Assembly: GCA_016717105.1 (NCBI GenBank)
Contig: JADKGF010000013.1
Coordinates: 62,001-126,000 of the forward strand
Source: Saprospiraceae bacterium
GTDB taxonomy: Bacteria > Bacteroidota > Bacteroidia > Chitinophagales > Saprospiraceae
Length of the DNA: 64,000 nt
Reading direction: 5' to 3'
This document shows, in pieces, positions 1 through 8,414 of the stretch (positions are counted from its first letter, which is position 1; every line of letters starts with the position of its first letter). The position numbers and the translations under genes are program-made. A model generated the notes under the pieces. It was given only the letters and a program-made list of their open reading frames with translations. It had not been told where the DNA came from and ran no database searches.

Positions 1-151
1 AGCTCCTAAACGGGAGAAGCTTCCAAACAAAATTTACTATGGCATCCGTTCTGGAGCACAATGTTATCAAAATAATATTTGATGTTCCGTTTAGGGCTAA
101 AATATAATTTTGTTAATGTAATATCAATCAAGGTGCGTGTTGTTTGCCGAT
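1..151 (+). repeat. Dispersed GCTCC-type repeat, copy A
   Basis: AT-rich spacers of roughly 45 bp are separated by short G+C-rich palindromic bits (GCTCC...GGAG near 2-16, ATCCGTTCTGGAGC near 44-57, TTCCGTTTAGGGCT near 86-99). The block ends in a richer tail at 125-151. It aligns along its whole length with the reverse complement of 40839-40991, and the last 27 bp are identical (125-151 versus 40839-40865). It may begin before the window. Similar GCTCC/GGAGC repeats occur between genes in many Bacteroidota genomes; function is unknown. Confidence 0.75.
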
Positions 152-290
152 GATTTTTTTAGTAGGAAGTACAGGTTATTGTTCCTTAGTAAGGGATCAA
201 TTAATAGAAAAGTCTGTTAAAGAACAAATGACGAATATTTGGAGTAGATGTTCAAAATTCAAAATGAAAGAAAAAGCTGATAACAAGTGA
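150..290 (+). CDS. Short orphan ORF (46 aa) ending inside an attC-like site
   Basis: An open frame starts with ATG at 150, at the very end of the repeat tail, and stops with TGA at 288-290, inside the hairpin at 279-344. The product is 46 residues, starting MIFLVGSTGY and ending with a lysine-rich tail. No family is recognised. It may be the remnant of a longer cassette gene or chance coding; the overlap of its stop with the hairpin is the main reason to list it, because integron cassette genes usually end in or just before attC. Confidence 0.3.
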   Translation: MIFLVGSTGYCSLVRDQLIEKSVKEQMTNIWSRCSKFKMKEKADNK

Positions 291-344
291 TATGAGAACA
301 GTCTTGCTAACGCTTTGTCCGTTCTATATCACAGAACCGTTATA
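279..344 (+). other. attC-like hairpin 1 (66 bp)
   Basis: The element opens with GATAACA (279-285) and closes with CCGTTATA (337-344). Between them, GTGATATGAGAAC (287-299) pairs with GTTCTATATCAC (321-332) leaving one bulged G, a feature resembling the extrahelical bases of integron attC sites. The outer boxes ATAAC/GTTAT are complementary. The same outer boxes and exactly the same length occur at 39518-39583 on the other strand. R' here is GTTATAC, close to but not the strict GTTRRRY consensus. No integrase is present in the window. Confidence 0.5.
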
Positions 345-380
345 CCCAAGCAAAAAATATATTGAACTTTAAAAGAAAGA

Positions 381-1131
381 ATGGGACTTGACACTAAAAT
401 ATATTTAAATCATTCACTTAACTTTCCCGAGAATACTGATGAAGTTATAAAAATATTAACGAATATTTGGGATGGCAAGACTGAAGTTGTTAAATCACTT
501 GAAATAAAAGAAAATGAATTAATATCTAACTCAATTGAATATAAAATATTGATTTGTCCTAAATTAATAGAATTTGAATATCCAAAATTTAAACAAATAA
601 GTTTGAGAACTAATTTTAAATTTTCAGGGGATATAATATTGTATGCAAAAAACAATATGTATTACCCCAGTTGGAATTGGAAGAAATGCAACTAATATGA
701 TAACTGAATTTATGGATGAACCTTTTAGTATTTATTTAGATGAACCAGTAAGATTCAGCGAACAAAAGAAGACTTGGAATCTGTTTAAATCATTTTTAAA
801 AAGCTTTACTGAACCCATTGAAGGTAACATACATCTGTATATTAACGATGGTCAGTTTCAAGGTGTTGAAGACTTAGCATATGAAGGTGCCAATGTTGAA
901 GAAATGATAGAAAAGGCAAAAGGAATTGTTAAGCCGTGTACATCAAAAGCGCAATTTATAGAAGAACATACATCGTTATTAAATGAAAGAACTTACATAA
1001 ATGGTGATATTTGGTTTTATAAAGATTGTGGTCTCATGAAATACGTTGACAGCAAAAATGTGGAAAACATTTCACAAATTTGCAAATATGAGTACAAAAA
1101 GAACGAGAAAAGTATTCTCAGAGAGCTTTAA
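381..1131 (+). pseudogene. Orphan protein gene, frameshifted and cut by IS3-family element
   Basis: Two overlapping frames (381-695 and 643-1131) form one protein starting MGLDTKIYLNHSLNFPENTD. The frame changes at the A6 run near 643-650: the first frame reads through ILYAKN, the second resumes with TPVGIGRNATNMITEF. The 3' part runs into the IS at about 1046, so residues after MKYVDSKN belong to the IS and the native C-terminus is missing. No named family is recognised; it appears soluble. It starts about 36 bp after the attC-like hairpin, as a cassette gene would. The frame loss may be a sequencing error; truncation by the IS looks real. Confidence 0.55.
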
Positions 1132-1438
1132 GAAGCACAAAGTCGAATTAATAGAGAGTGGCAAATTGACCACTGGATCTGTTGCGGCACAGTTTGATGT
1201 GAGTTATACAGCAGTATACCAATGGGTTAAAAAATACGGTAAGCTCACGCCACCAGATAAGATCGTGATAGAAAGTGATAGTGATTATCTGAAAGTTGTG
1301 GAATTGCAAAAAGAGAAGTCAAATCTGGAGCGGATTGTTGGCAAGCAACAAATTAGAATAGACTATTATGAGACATTAATAGAAATGATAAAGGAACATT
1401 ATCAAGATGATATTGAGAAGAAGTTTTTAAAAAAGTGA
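1088..1438 (+). CDS. IS3-family transposase OrfA (helix-turn-helix)
   Basis: A 116-residue basic protein. The N-terminus starting MSTKRTRKVFSESFKKHKVE leads into a helix-turn-helix with SVAAQFDVSYTAVYQWVKKYG (split at about residues 30-50), then a coiled-coil segment (VVELQKEKSNLERIVGKQQ) as in IS3 OrfA proteins, which bind terminal repeats. I chose ATG 1088, because an upstream TTG at 1046 would start inside the presumed inverted repeat. Its end carries a perfect A AAA AAG slippery heptamer at 1429-1435 directly before the TGA. Confidence 0.85.
   Translation: MSTKRTRKVFSESFKKHKVELIESGKLTTGSVAAQFDVSYTAVYQWVKKYGKLTPPDKIVIESDSDYLKVVELQKEKSNLERIVGKQQIRIDYYETLIEMIKEHYQDDIEKKFLKK
1429..1435 (+). 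promoter_or_regulatory. Programmed -1 frameshift slippery heptamer (A AAA AAG)
   Basis: In the orfA frame the sequence reads TTA AAA AAG TGA. The heptamer at 1429-1435 matches the X XXY YYZ rule used by IS3-family elements to make the OrfAB fusion transposase. A -1 slip continues exactly in the orfB frame, which starts with GTG at 1435. No 3' stimulatory structure was worked out. Confidence 0.6.
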
Positions 1439-2274
1439 TCACTCGTCTGCATAGTAATAAAACGCCGTATAGCATGGAAACAGTTTATAGAGAACTAGGG
1501 CTGAGTAGGCAAGCCCTACATCAACAGTGTAGACGAGATATGGGTCAACAAACGCACCACAAACATCTTTTCGAAATAGTCAAAGAATGGAGAATGAAAC
1601 ATCCACGAATGGGGAGTCGTTCGTTGTATTACAGTATAAAAAACATAGGAGGTATTGACCTTGGCATGGGAGTTAATAAATTTGAACAACTCATGAGTAC
1701 TTCAGGTATGACGATCAAACCTTTGCGATCAAGGATAGTAAAGACAAGTGATGGAAAAGGGAAAGGGCACTATCCAAACCTGGCAAATGGCCTGATTTTA
1801 AACAATGTGAATCAACTCATTGTAGGGGATATTACTTACTACGATATTATTGACGATCAGTGGAGTTACATATTCACATTAAAGGATATTTATTCACAAA
1901 GAATACTAGGCTTGGTACCATCTTTGAGCATGGAAGCTTCCTTTGCCTCTCAGTGTTTAGAGCAGGCATTTGCACAACGTAAAGATGTGGGCTTAGGTGG
2001 ATGCATTCATCATTCCGACAATGGGTCACAATACGACTCAAAGGCGTATAAAAAAATGCTAGCAGATGCGAGAATGCTTATCAGTAGAGCTGATAATTGT
2101 CTAGAAAATGGAAGTGCCGAGAATTTAAATTCCATCGTCAAAAATATGTATCTAAAGCCTTGGAACATACGCACCTTCAAGGAGCTTCATCAAGCATGTC
2201 AAGAATTGGTTTATATTAATAATCATCAAAGAGCCATCGAACAATTAGGACAATTAGCTGTTAAAATCATATAA
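1435..2274 (+). CDS. IS3-family transposase OrfB (DDE integrase core)
   Basis: A 279-residue rve-type integrase. N-terminal HTH_21-like part (VKEWRMKHPRMGSRSLYYSI) is followed by the catalytic core: first Asp in VGDITYYDII, second Asp in HHSDNGSQYDS, and Glu in NGSAENLNSIVK, so the DDE triad is intact. It starts with GTG overlapping the orfA stop (GTGA) and is probably made mostly as an OrfAB frameshift product. The C-terminus (INNHQRAIEQLGQLAVKII) is a little shorter than in many relatives, and its stop may come from flanking DNA. Confidence 0.85.
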   Translation: MITRLHSNKTPYSMETVYRELGLSRQALHQQCRRDMGQQTHHKHLFEIVKEWRMKHPRMGSRSLYYSIKNIGGIDLGMGVNKFEQLMSTSGMTIKPLRSRIVKTSDGKGKGHYPNLANGLILNNVNQLIVGDITYYDIIDDQWSYIFTLKDIYSQRILGLVPSLSMEASFASQCLEQAFAQRKDVGLGGCIHHSDNGSQYDSKAYKKMLADARMLISRADNCLENGSAENLNSIVKNMYLKPWNIRTFKELHQACQELVYINNHQRAIEQLGQLAVKII

Positions 2275-2671
2275 TATTTTTTGGGCCTTTCCTCCGGATG
2301 CAACTTAGCTACCAATTGCTCAAATTGGATTGGACCTAAGCGGGACATGGGTTTTGTAAGGCATGATTCCCTAAATTGGAATGTAGGTAATAAAATGTCA
2401 AGGAGTCTTATAATTGAACTCCTTGACCGAACCTTACTTTCCACTTTGAGCAATTATGCTATTCCTTACCAAGTTGCTCCCCAGCAGAGCTTGATGCCGC
2501 TTCACATAATCGTCGATTCAAAGATAGAGCCTAATATTATTTTTTTAACTTTACGTTTTCCACATCGTTGTTATAAGTTAACGACTTGTTGTCAACATAA
2601 ATCATGAGAGGGCACTTCTTAACTTTAAATCAAAAATATTTCTTTACAATACTAATTCTATATTAGATAAA
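2275..2671. other. Intergenic stretch with hairpin and possible IS remnant
   Basis: About 400 bp without an intact gene. A perfect 10-bp inverted repeat, GTCAAGGAGT (2397-2406) and ACTCCTTGAC (2418-2427), surrounds an 11-nt loop; no T-run follows, so it is not a standard terminator. On the minus strand near 2270-2350 the translation LGPIQFEQLVAKLHPEERP resembles the C-terminal end of IS3-type OrfB proteins, which suggests a decayed second IS beside element A. Both readings are weak. Confidence 0.3.
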
Positions 2672-4096
2672 TTAAAGTAATGTACTTGGACATACATAGT
2701 CCGTGAGATTAAACTTTCCTGAATCTTTGATTTCTTTAAATCCTCCATCTACATTGATTAGATTGTCAAACCCACGTGATTTTAGGATCGAGGCAAAACT
2801 CATAGAGCGATAACCACCAGCACAATGCACATAATATGTTTTTGCAGGGTTAACTAATTTCATTGTCTCATTGACAAAATCAAGTGGTGCATTTTCAGCC
2901 CCAACAATATGTTCGGAGTCATATTCACTTTTTTTGCGCACATCGATGATATGAATTTCTGGATTTTGGGCTTCAATTTCTGCGAATTCATGCGCTGTAA
3001 TGTTTGGAATGATATCGACTTCTTTGTTGGCGCCAAGCCAAGCATCGATACCTCCATCTAGATATCCAATTGTAAAATCATATCCCACTCTGGCCAATCT
3101 AGTGATAACTTCGTCTTCTCTACCTGGATCAGCCACGACTAAAATTTCTTGCTTTATATCTGGTATCAACGTCCCTACCCAAACCGCAAAACTTCCGTCG
3201 ATTCCGATGTTAATACTATTTGGGATGAATCCTTTTGCAAAGGTAGAAGCTGATCTTGTATCGAGAATTAACGCGTGTGTTTCGTTGGCTACAAGCTCAA
3301 ATTCTCTCGGAGAAAGTGCTTTATGTCCTCTTTCCATCACAGTATCGATACTATCATATCCTTGAATATTCATCAATACATTTTTTGGAAAATATCCCGG
3401 AGGTGGCATAAGTCCGTGCAATACTTCTTGGATAAATGCATCTTTAGTCAATCCGTTTCTCAGAGCATAATTTGTATTCTTTTGATTGCCTAAGGTATCC
3501 CATGTTTCTTTTGACATTTTTTTGCCGCACGCACTACCTGCACCATGAGCAGGATATACAATAAGATCGCCAGACAAAGGTTTTATTTTGAAATGCAAGG
3601 ACTCAAAGAGATGACCAGCTAGTTTTTCTTCCGTCAAATCTGAAATCACATGCTGTGCAAGATCTGGTCTACCCACGTCACCTATAAATAAAGTATCTCC
3701 TGTAAATAAGGCTTTTTCTTCACCGTTTTCATCAATCAACATATAACAACTACTCTCCATCGTATGTCCAGGTGTATGGATGACTTTTATCTTTACATCT
3801 CCTACATTAAAAATTTCACCATCGCTGGCAACATGCATTTCAAATCCAGTTTTTGCAGTGGTTGAACCATAAACTATAGTAGCTCCAGTCTTTTTTGCAA
3901 GATCGATATGCCCTGATACAAAATCCGCATGAAAATGGGTCTCAAATACATATTTTATCTTCGCATTATCAGCATTTGCCTTGTCAATATATGGTTGTAC
4001 CTCACGTAATGGATCAATTACAATTGCTTCTCCTTTACTCTCAACATAATAAGCCCCTTGAGCTAGACATCCTGTGTAAATTTGCTCTAATTTCAT
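2672..4096 (-). CDS. MBL-fold hydrolase with two rhodanese domains (persulfide dioxygenase-sulfurtransferase, CstB-like)
   Basis: 474 residues. Residues 1 to about 250 are a metallo-beta-lactamase fold of the ETHE1 class with HFHADFVSGH (His54, His56, Asp58, His63) and later metal ligands in HTPGHT and TGDTLF. Two rhodanese modules follow. The first, around VVADPGREDE, has no cysteine at the active loop and should be structural; the second keeps the catalytic Cys in VHCAGGYRSM. The order MBL-pseudorhodanese-rhodanese is that of S. aureus CstB, which oxidises persulfides to thiosulfate, so a cytoplasmic sulfide-detoxification role is inferred. No sulfide:quinone reductase lies beside it. A TAnnTTTG element sits at 4141-4148. 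Confidence 0.85.
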   Translation of the reverse strand: MKLEQIYTGCLAQGAYYVESKGEAIVIDPLREVQPYIDKANADNAKIKYVFETHFHADFVSGHIDLAKKTGATIVYGSTTAKTGFEMHVASDGEIFNVGDVKIKVIHTPGHTMESSCYMLIDENGEEKALFTGDTLFIGDVGRPDLAQHVISDLTEEKLAGHLFESLHFKIKPLSGDLIVYPAHGAGSACGKKMSKETWDTLGNQKNTNYALRNGLTKDAFIQEVLHGLMPPPGYFPKNVLMNIQGYDSIDTVMERGHKALSPREFELVANETHALILDTRSASTFAKGFIPNSINIGIDGSFAVWVGTLIPDIKQEILVVADPGREDEVITRLARVGYDFTIGYLDGGIDAWLGANKEVDIIPNITAHEFAEIEAQNPEIHIIDVRKKSEYDSEHIVGAENAPLDFVNETMKLVNPAKTYYVHCAGGYRSMSFASILKSRGFDNLINVDGGFKEIKDSGKFNLTDYVCPSTLL

Positions 4097-4140
4097 GAAA
4101 ATATTTTTATTTTAAAATGTTGATTAATTAAATAACAATG

Positions 4141-4148
4141 CAAAGTTA
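4141..4148 (-). promoter_or_regulatory. Bacteroidota -7 promoter element of the MBL-rhodanese gene
   Basis: On the minus strand the sequence TAACTTTG matches TAnnTTTG exactly, 45 bp upstream of the ATG at 4096. No clear -33 TTTG lies at the expected 19-21 bp spacing. Confidence 0.45.
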
Positions 4149-4197
4149 CAATTAGATTAAAAGACAGTAAGTTACAAAAGTTACTCAGGATAATTTT

Positions 4198-4986
4198 TCA
4201 AATCGAAATAAGGCCTTCGAAAACTTTTAATGCAGGCCCAGTAAGCCACACATTTTTACATGAGCCATTTTCATTTCTAAACAAAGAAACAGAAAGAGTA
4301 CCTCCTTTGGTATGAACGGCCAAGTTTTGGTCACCTAAAAGGTTTTGTGCTTGTGCATAAGCCAATGCACAGGCCGTGACACCTGTACCACATGAAAGTG
4401 TTTCGTCTTCAACACCTCTTTCGTAAGTTGCTACTTCAATCAGACTTTCAACCGATTTTACAAAATTTACATTTATTCCATGGTCTTTATATTTGTCTGA
4501 ATATCTTATTGCTGAACCTGCAAACTTAATATCGGATGGAAATTCAGCGCAAAACTCAACGAAATGTGGAGATCCTGTATTCAGTTCGTATGAAAAATCT
4601 GATAACTTTTGGATATTTTCAACATCAATCATTTGTAAACTTATTGTGCCATCATTGTGAATAGTGGCGTGATGCAAACCATCTATCGCTTCAAATGTAG
4701 CTTTATCATTAAATAGACCCAAGGATGCAGCAAAAGCTACAATACACCTGCCGCCATTTCCGCACATAGAACTTTGTTTTCCATCAGAATTAAAATATAC
4801 CATTTTAAAATCAGCAATATCTGACTTTTCCAATAGGATCAATCCATCAGCTCCGATACCAAATTTCCTGTCACATAAAAGCTCGATATTACCAACATCA
4901 TTATGGTGAATTAATATTTTAGCTCGATGATCTATCATGACAAAATCATTGCCTGTACCTTGATATTTTACAAATGGTATGTCCAT
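4198..4986 (-). CDS. dapF: Diaminopimelate epimerase
   Basis: 262 residues, the usual DapF length. It converts LL- to meso-diaminopimelate for lysine and peptidoglycan synthesis in the cytoplasm. Both catalytic cysteines are visible in conserved motifs: Cys75 in SSMCGNGGRC and Cys199 in DETLSCGTGVTA. The N-terminal FVKYQGTGNDFVMID motif is also standard. It appears monocistronic, transcribed towards the MBL-rhodanese gene with a 100-bp gap. Nothing is unusual. Confidence 0.96.
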   Translation of the reverse strand: MDIPFVKYQGTGNDFVMIDHRAKILIHHNDVGNIELLCDRKFGIGADGLILLEKSDIADFKMVYFNSDGKQSSMCGNGGRCIVAFAASLGLFNDKATFEAIDGLHHATIHNDGTISLQMIDVENIQKLSDFSYELNTGSPHFVEFCAEFPSDIKFAGSAIRYSDKYKDHGINVNFVKSVESLIEVATYERGVEDETLSCGTGVTACALAYAQAQNLLGDQNLAVHTKGGTLSVSLFRNENGSCKNVWLTGPALKVFEGLISI

Positions 4987-5196
4987 GTCTTTTTATTTAA
5001 TAGATATAGAAATCAGAAAATGTATGTTTTGTTGTAATTTTGATAAATTTATCCACCTTTTTATCCGAGTGTAAGTTGAAATTTAAATAAATATTTAAAA
5101 AATAAACAGTGTAATCATAACAAAAAGCTATAGTTTAATGTTTGTAATAATCAAGCAATTAAACTTTTTATAATTTATTGTAAATAAGATAAAAAT

Positions 5197-6618
5197 TTGG
5201 TTTCCTATAAGTTTGCATTAGGTTTAGGCATAATAACTTCCTTATTGATTTCGATAAGCACCTTGTTTTTATACGACCGTTTCTTTTTGGAAGAATATGA
5301 TATATACACCAGAAACAAAGCAGTTGCTGTAGCAGAAAGTGACATTTTATTCTCTGATAGATTTAATAAAGCTTTCAACTCGTCTCAGCCAAACGATTTT
5401 GTAACCGCTGCAGAATTGAGTAGAAAGTCGGTAGTGTTTTTGAGAACCAAAGGCAATAATGATGCACATTTTGGAGTGAATTCGGGCTCTGGTGTCATAC
5501 TAAGCAATGATGGATATATCGTAACTAATCACCATGTGATAAAAGATGCCATAAAAATAGATGTAACACTCAATGACAATCGGGAATTTGAAGCCCGAAT
5601 AATAGGAGTCGATCCAAGTACTGACCTCGCTTTGTTAAAAATAGATGCGATCAATTTGGATTATTTGATTTTTGGAAATTCTGATTCTCTCCTGATAGGC
5701 GAATGGGTGATGGCTGTAGGTAATCCCTTCAGGCTTCAATCTACAGTAACAGCAGGTATAGTCAGTGCCAAAGCAAGAAGTATCAATTTGCTTGAGAATC
5801 AAGGGATTGAATCCTTCATCCAAACTGATGCCGCAGTAAATCCTGGAAATAGTGGTGGCGCGCTAATAAATACACGTGGTGATCTTATCGGTATTTGTAC
5901 CGCAATCCAAAGCAATTCAGGTAGATTTGAAGGATTTTCTTTTGCCATACCGTCTAATCTTGCAAAAAAAGTGATTGCAGACCTTAGAGAATATGGTGTA
6001 GTGCAACGCGGATGGTTGGGCATTGACATAGAAAATATTGACAATCAAATGGCATCTAAACTCGCGTTGGATGAGGTAGCCGGCGTATTTGTTGCTTCTG
6101 TACATAAATCAGGTGGCGCTGCAGCTGCGGGTATTACTAAAAATGATGTCATCATTAGTGTCAATAATATAAGGACTTCGAGTGTTTCTGAATTTACAGC
6201 ACAAATGGCACAATACAGGCCTGGTGATAAAATTGATATGTTAGTAATCAGAAACGAAGTTAAAGTGTTGGTAAAAGCAACTCTACTTAATCAATTGAAT
6301 TCCACTGATTTAATAGCTAATTATGACGCACCAGTTTTAAGGCAAATAGGAATGGAATTGCGCGAACCTGATAAGTACGAAAAAGCAGTCATCGCTCCGC
6401 AAGGTGTTATAATCGTTAGCATTCAAAATGGTAAGATAATATCCACAACTAGGGTAGAGCCAGGATATATCATTACTAAAGTAGATAATCATAAAGTAAC
6501 TTCTGTCCAAATGTTGATAAGATATCTAGAGGATCATAAAGGTAAAAGTATCATTTTTGAAGGTTTTTACCCCAAAGTTCCTGGAGAATTTCCTTATACC
6601 TTCGTTGTTCCTGAATAA
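5197..6618 (+). CDS. HtrA/DegP-type S1C serine protease with PDZ domains
   Basis: 473 residues. An N-terminal hydrophobic segment (residues 7-26) acts as signal anchor to the periplasm. The trypsin-like domain carries the triad His113 (TNHHVI), Asp143 (STDLALLKI) and Ser219 (NPGNSGGA). A PDZ domain follows (about 275-370) and a degenerate second PDZ-like segment reaches the C-terminus (IITKVDNHKV). The family degrades or chaperones misfolded envelope proteins. The start is TTG at 5197, since an in-frame TAA lies 12 bases upstream and no closer ATG exists. Divergent from dapF with a 210-bp AT-rich gap. Confidence 0.93.
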   Translation: MVSYKFALGLGIITSLLISISTLFLYDRFFLEEYDIYTRNKAVAVAESDILFSDRFNKAFNSSQPNDFVTAAELSRKSVVFLRTKGNNDAHFGVNSGSGVILSNDGYIVTNHHVIKDAIKIDVTLNDNREFEARIIGVDPSTDLALLKIDAINLDYLIFGNSDSLLIGEWVMAVGNPFRLQSTVTAGIVSAKARSINLLENQGIESFIQTDAAVNPGNSGGALINTRGDLIGICTAIQSNSGRFEGFSFAIPSNLAKKVIADLREYGVVQRGWLGIDIENIDNQMASKLALDEVAGVFVASVHKSGGAAAAGITKNDVIISVNNIRTSSVSEFTAQMAQYRPGDKIDMLVIRNEVKVLVKATLLNQLNSTDLIANYDAPVLRQIGMELREPDKYEKAVIAPQGVIIVSIQNGKIISTTRVEPGYIITKVDNHKVTSVQMLIRYLEDHKGKSIIFEGFYPKVPGEFPYTFVVPE

Positions 6619-6708
6619 AATATACTCATTTTATCAGTTAAAAAGTAGTGAATAGCGCACGGGCGACTTTTTAGAAAACATATTTATTTTTTTATTAAGT
6701 AATAATTG

Positions 6709-6716
6709 TAATTTTG
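6709..6716 (+). promoter_or_regulatory. -7 promoter element of the gld operon
   Basis: TAATTTTG matches TAnnTTTG and is followed by the CGCC typical of many Bacteroidota promoters, 48 bp upstream of gldA. The -33 region is only T-rich. Confidence 0.5.
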
Positions 6717-6763
6717 CGCCATATTTGCTCAAGCAGGCACAAAAACAGTAAAAACACATCTTA

Positions 6764-7683
6764 ATGTCAGTAATCGTACAAGGTTTAACTAAACAATACG
6801 GATCACAAAAAGCGGTAGATAATTTAACATTTGAAGTCCGACCTGGTGAGATTCTTGGTTTTTTGGGGCCAAACGGAGCTGGTAAAACGACAACGATGAA
6901 AATGTTGTGTTGTTATACCCAACCTTCAGAAGGTACTGCATCCGTTTGTGATTATGATATAAGGACATCACCATTGATGGTAAGAAAAAATATTGGATAT
7001 CTGCCTGAACACAATCCGTTATATGATGAGATGTATGTCAAAGAATATCTCCAATTCGTAGCATCAATCCATAAAATTGAGAATAAGCAAGGGCGCATCT
7101 CTGAAATTATAGAAATGACTGGCTTGGGCAAAGAGCAAAATAAAATCATTGGTACCTTATCCAAAGGATACAGACAAAGACTAGGCTTGGCTCAGGCAAT
7201 AATACACGATCCACAGGTATTGATCTTGGACGAACCAACATCAGGGCTGGATATGAATCAGCTTATTGATATACGCAGTCTTATTAAGAATCTCGGAAAG
7301 AGAAAACAGTCATTTTTTCGTCCCACATCATGCAGGAAGTTCAAGCCTTGTGCGATAGGGTAGTGATAATAAATAATGGTACATTGGTAGCAGACGAGCC
7401 TATCGACAAACTTGGTAGGCGGCTTACTGGAAGTCAGATAGTATCTGTCATTTTTGAAGAGCAAAATGTAAAACCTGAGATTTTTAGCAAAATAAAGGGA
7501 ATCGCCGAAATTTCCCAAGAAAATGGTGGATTTACTTTTTCTTCAAGTGAAGAAATCGACATCCGCAAAGAAATCTTCCAAACCGCTGTAGCCAATGGGC
7601 TTACCATTCTAGAAATGCACCGCGATAAGGCCAATATGGAAGATATTTTCAGACAACTGACCAAATCTGTAGATTATGTTTAG
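6764..7683 (+). pseudogene. gldA: Gliding-motility ABC transporter ATPase GldA, frameshifted
   Basis: Frames 6764-7363 and 7330-7683 together encode a full ABC ATPase of about 306 residues. Walker A GPNGAGKT, signature LSKGYRQRLGLAQ and Walker B VLILDEPTSGLD are in the first part. The switch histidine (FSSHIMQEVQ) is only readable in the second frame. One base appears missing near 7298-7303, where GKEKTVIFSS would be expected. The following genes gldF (overlapping 8 bp) and gldG confirm identity. The GldA-F-G transporter is needed for gliding and T9SS function in flavobacteria. Damage may be a sequencing error, as the rest is well conserved. Confidence 0.9.
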
Positions 7684-8404
7684 TGTTTTTTCTAAAGAAA
7701 TACATTTGTTTTTTAGTTCGCTCATAGGCTATATAGTGATCAGTGTATTCCTGATCTCAATAGGTCTATTTATGTGGGTATTTTCAGATACTAGTGTATT
7801 GGATTATAATTTTGCGACTATGGACCAATTATTTTCCATTGCACCGTTGGTATTTTTATTTCTGATTCCAGCTATTACGATGAGAAGTTTTGCAGAAGAA
7901 AAATCCAAAGGTACCATTGAGTTTCTATATACCAAACCACTCACATCATTCGAAATCATTGCAGGTAAGTTTTTTGCAAATTTTGTTTTGGTCTCATTTG
8001 CTTTATTGCCTACGGCTATTTATTACTATTCAGTTTATCAATTGGGATCACCTGTAGGAAATTTAGACACAGGCGCTATTTTGGGTTCATATGCAGGATT
8101 ATTTTTACTTTCGGCATCATTTATTGCTATCGGCATGTTTGCATCTACACTTACCGATAATCAGATAGTGGCCTTTGTGCTAGGTGCATTTTTGTGCTTT
8201 TTCTTTCATTGGGCTTTTACTTACATAGCGAGAATGCCCGTATTCACTACAACTTTAGATCTTTTTATTCAAAAAATAGGTATCAATTATCATTATAACA
8301 GTATGAGTAAAGGTCTGCTTGATACCAGAGATATTTTATATTTCTTTTCTGTAATCTTTGTATTTCTTTTCGGCACTGTCACCGTCATGGAAAATCGATC
8401 ATAA
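7676..8404 (+). CDS. gldF: Gliding-motility ABC transporter permease GldF
   Basis: 242 residues with six hydrophobic segments, as in ABC-2 type permeases (MFSVFSKEIHLFFSSLIGYI at the start, PAITMRSFAEEKSKGTIE after the second helix). It overlaps the gldA end by 8 bp and precedes gldG by 10 bp, so the three are surely co-transcribed. It forms the inner-membrane channel of the Gld ABC complex. Confidence 0.95.
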   Translation: MFSVFSKEIHLFFSSLIGYIVISVFLISIGLFMWVFSDTSVLDYNFATMDQLFSIAPLVFLFLIPAITMRSFAEEKSKGTIEFLYTKPLTSFEIIAGKFFANFVLVSFALLPTAIYYYSVYQLGSPVGNLDTGAILGSYAGLFLLSASFIAIGMFASTLTDNQIVAFVLGAFLCFFFHWAFTYIARMPVFTTTLDLFIQKIGINYHYNSMSKGLLDTRDILYFFSVIFVFLFGTVTVMENRS

Positions 8405-8414
8405 AATTTTTTAG

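Larger units (their letters stand above)
1046..2274 (+). mobile_element. IS3-family insertion sequence A
   Basis: It contains two overlapping frames, orfA (helix-turn-helix, 1088-1438) and orfB (DDE integrase, 1435-2274), the standard IS3 layout, about 1.2 kb in all. Candidate imperfect terminal repeats are TTGACAGCAAAAATGT at 1046-1061 and the reverse complement of the segment ending GCTGTTAA at 2264, so the right end would lie inside the last orfB codons. I could not find a convincing target-site duplication, so the ends are uncertain by tens of bases. It interrupts the small gene at 381-1131. Confidence 0.75.
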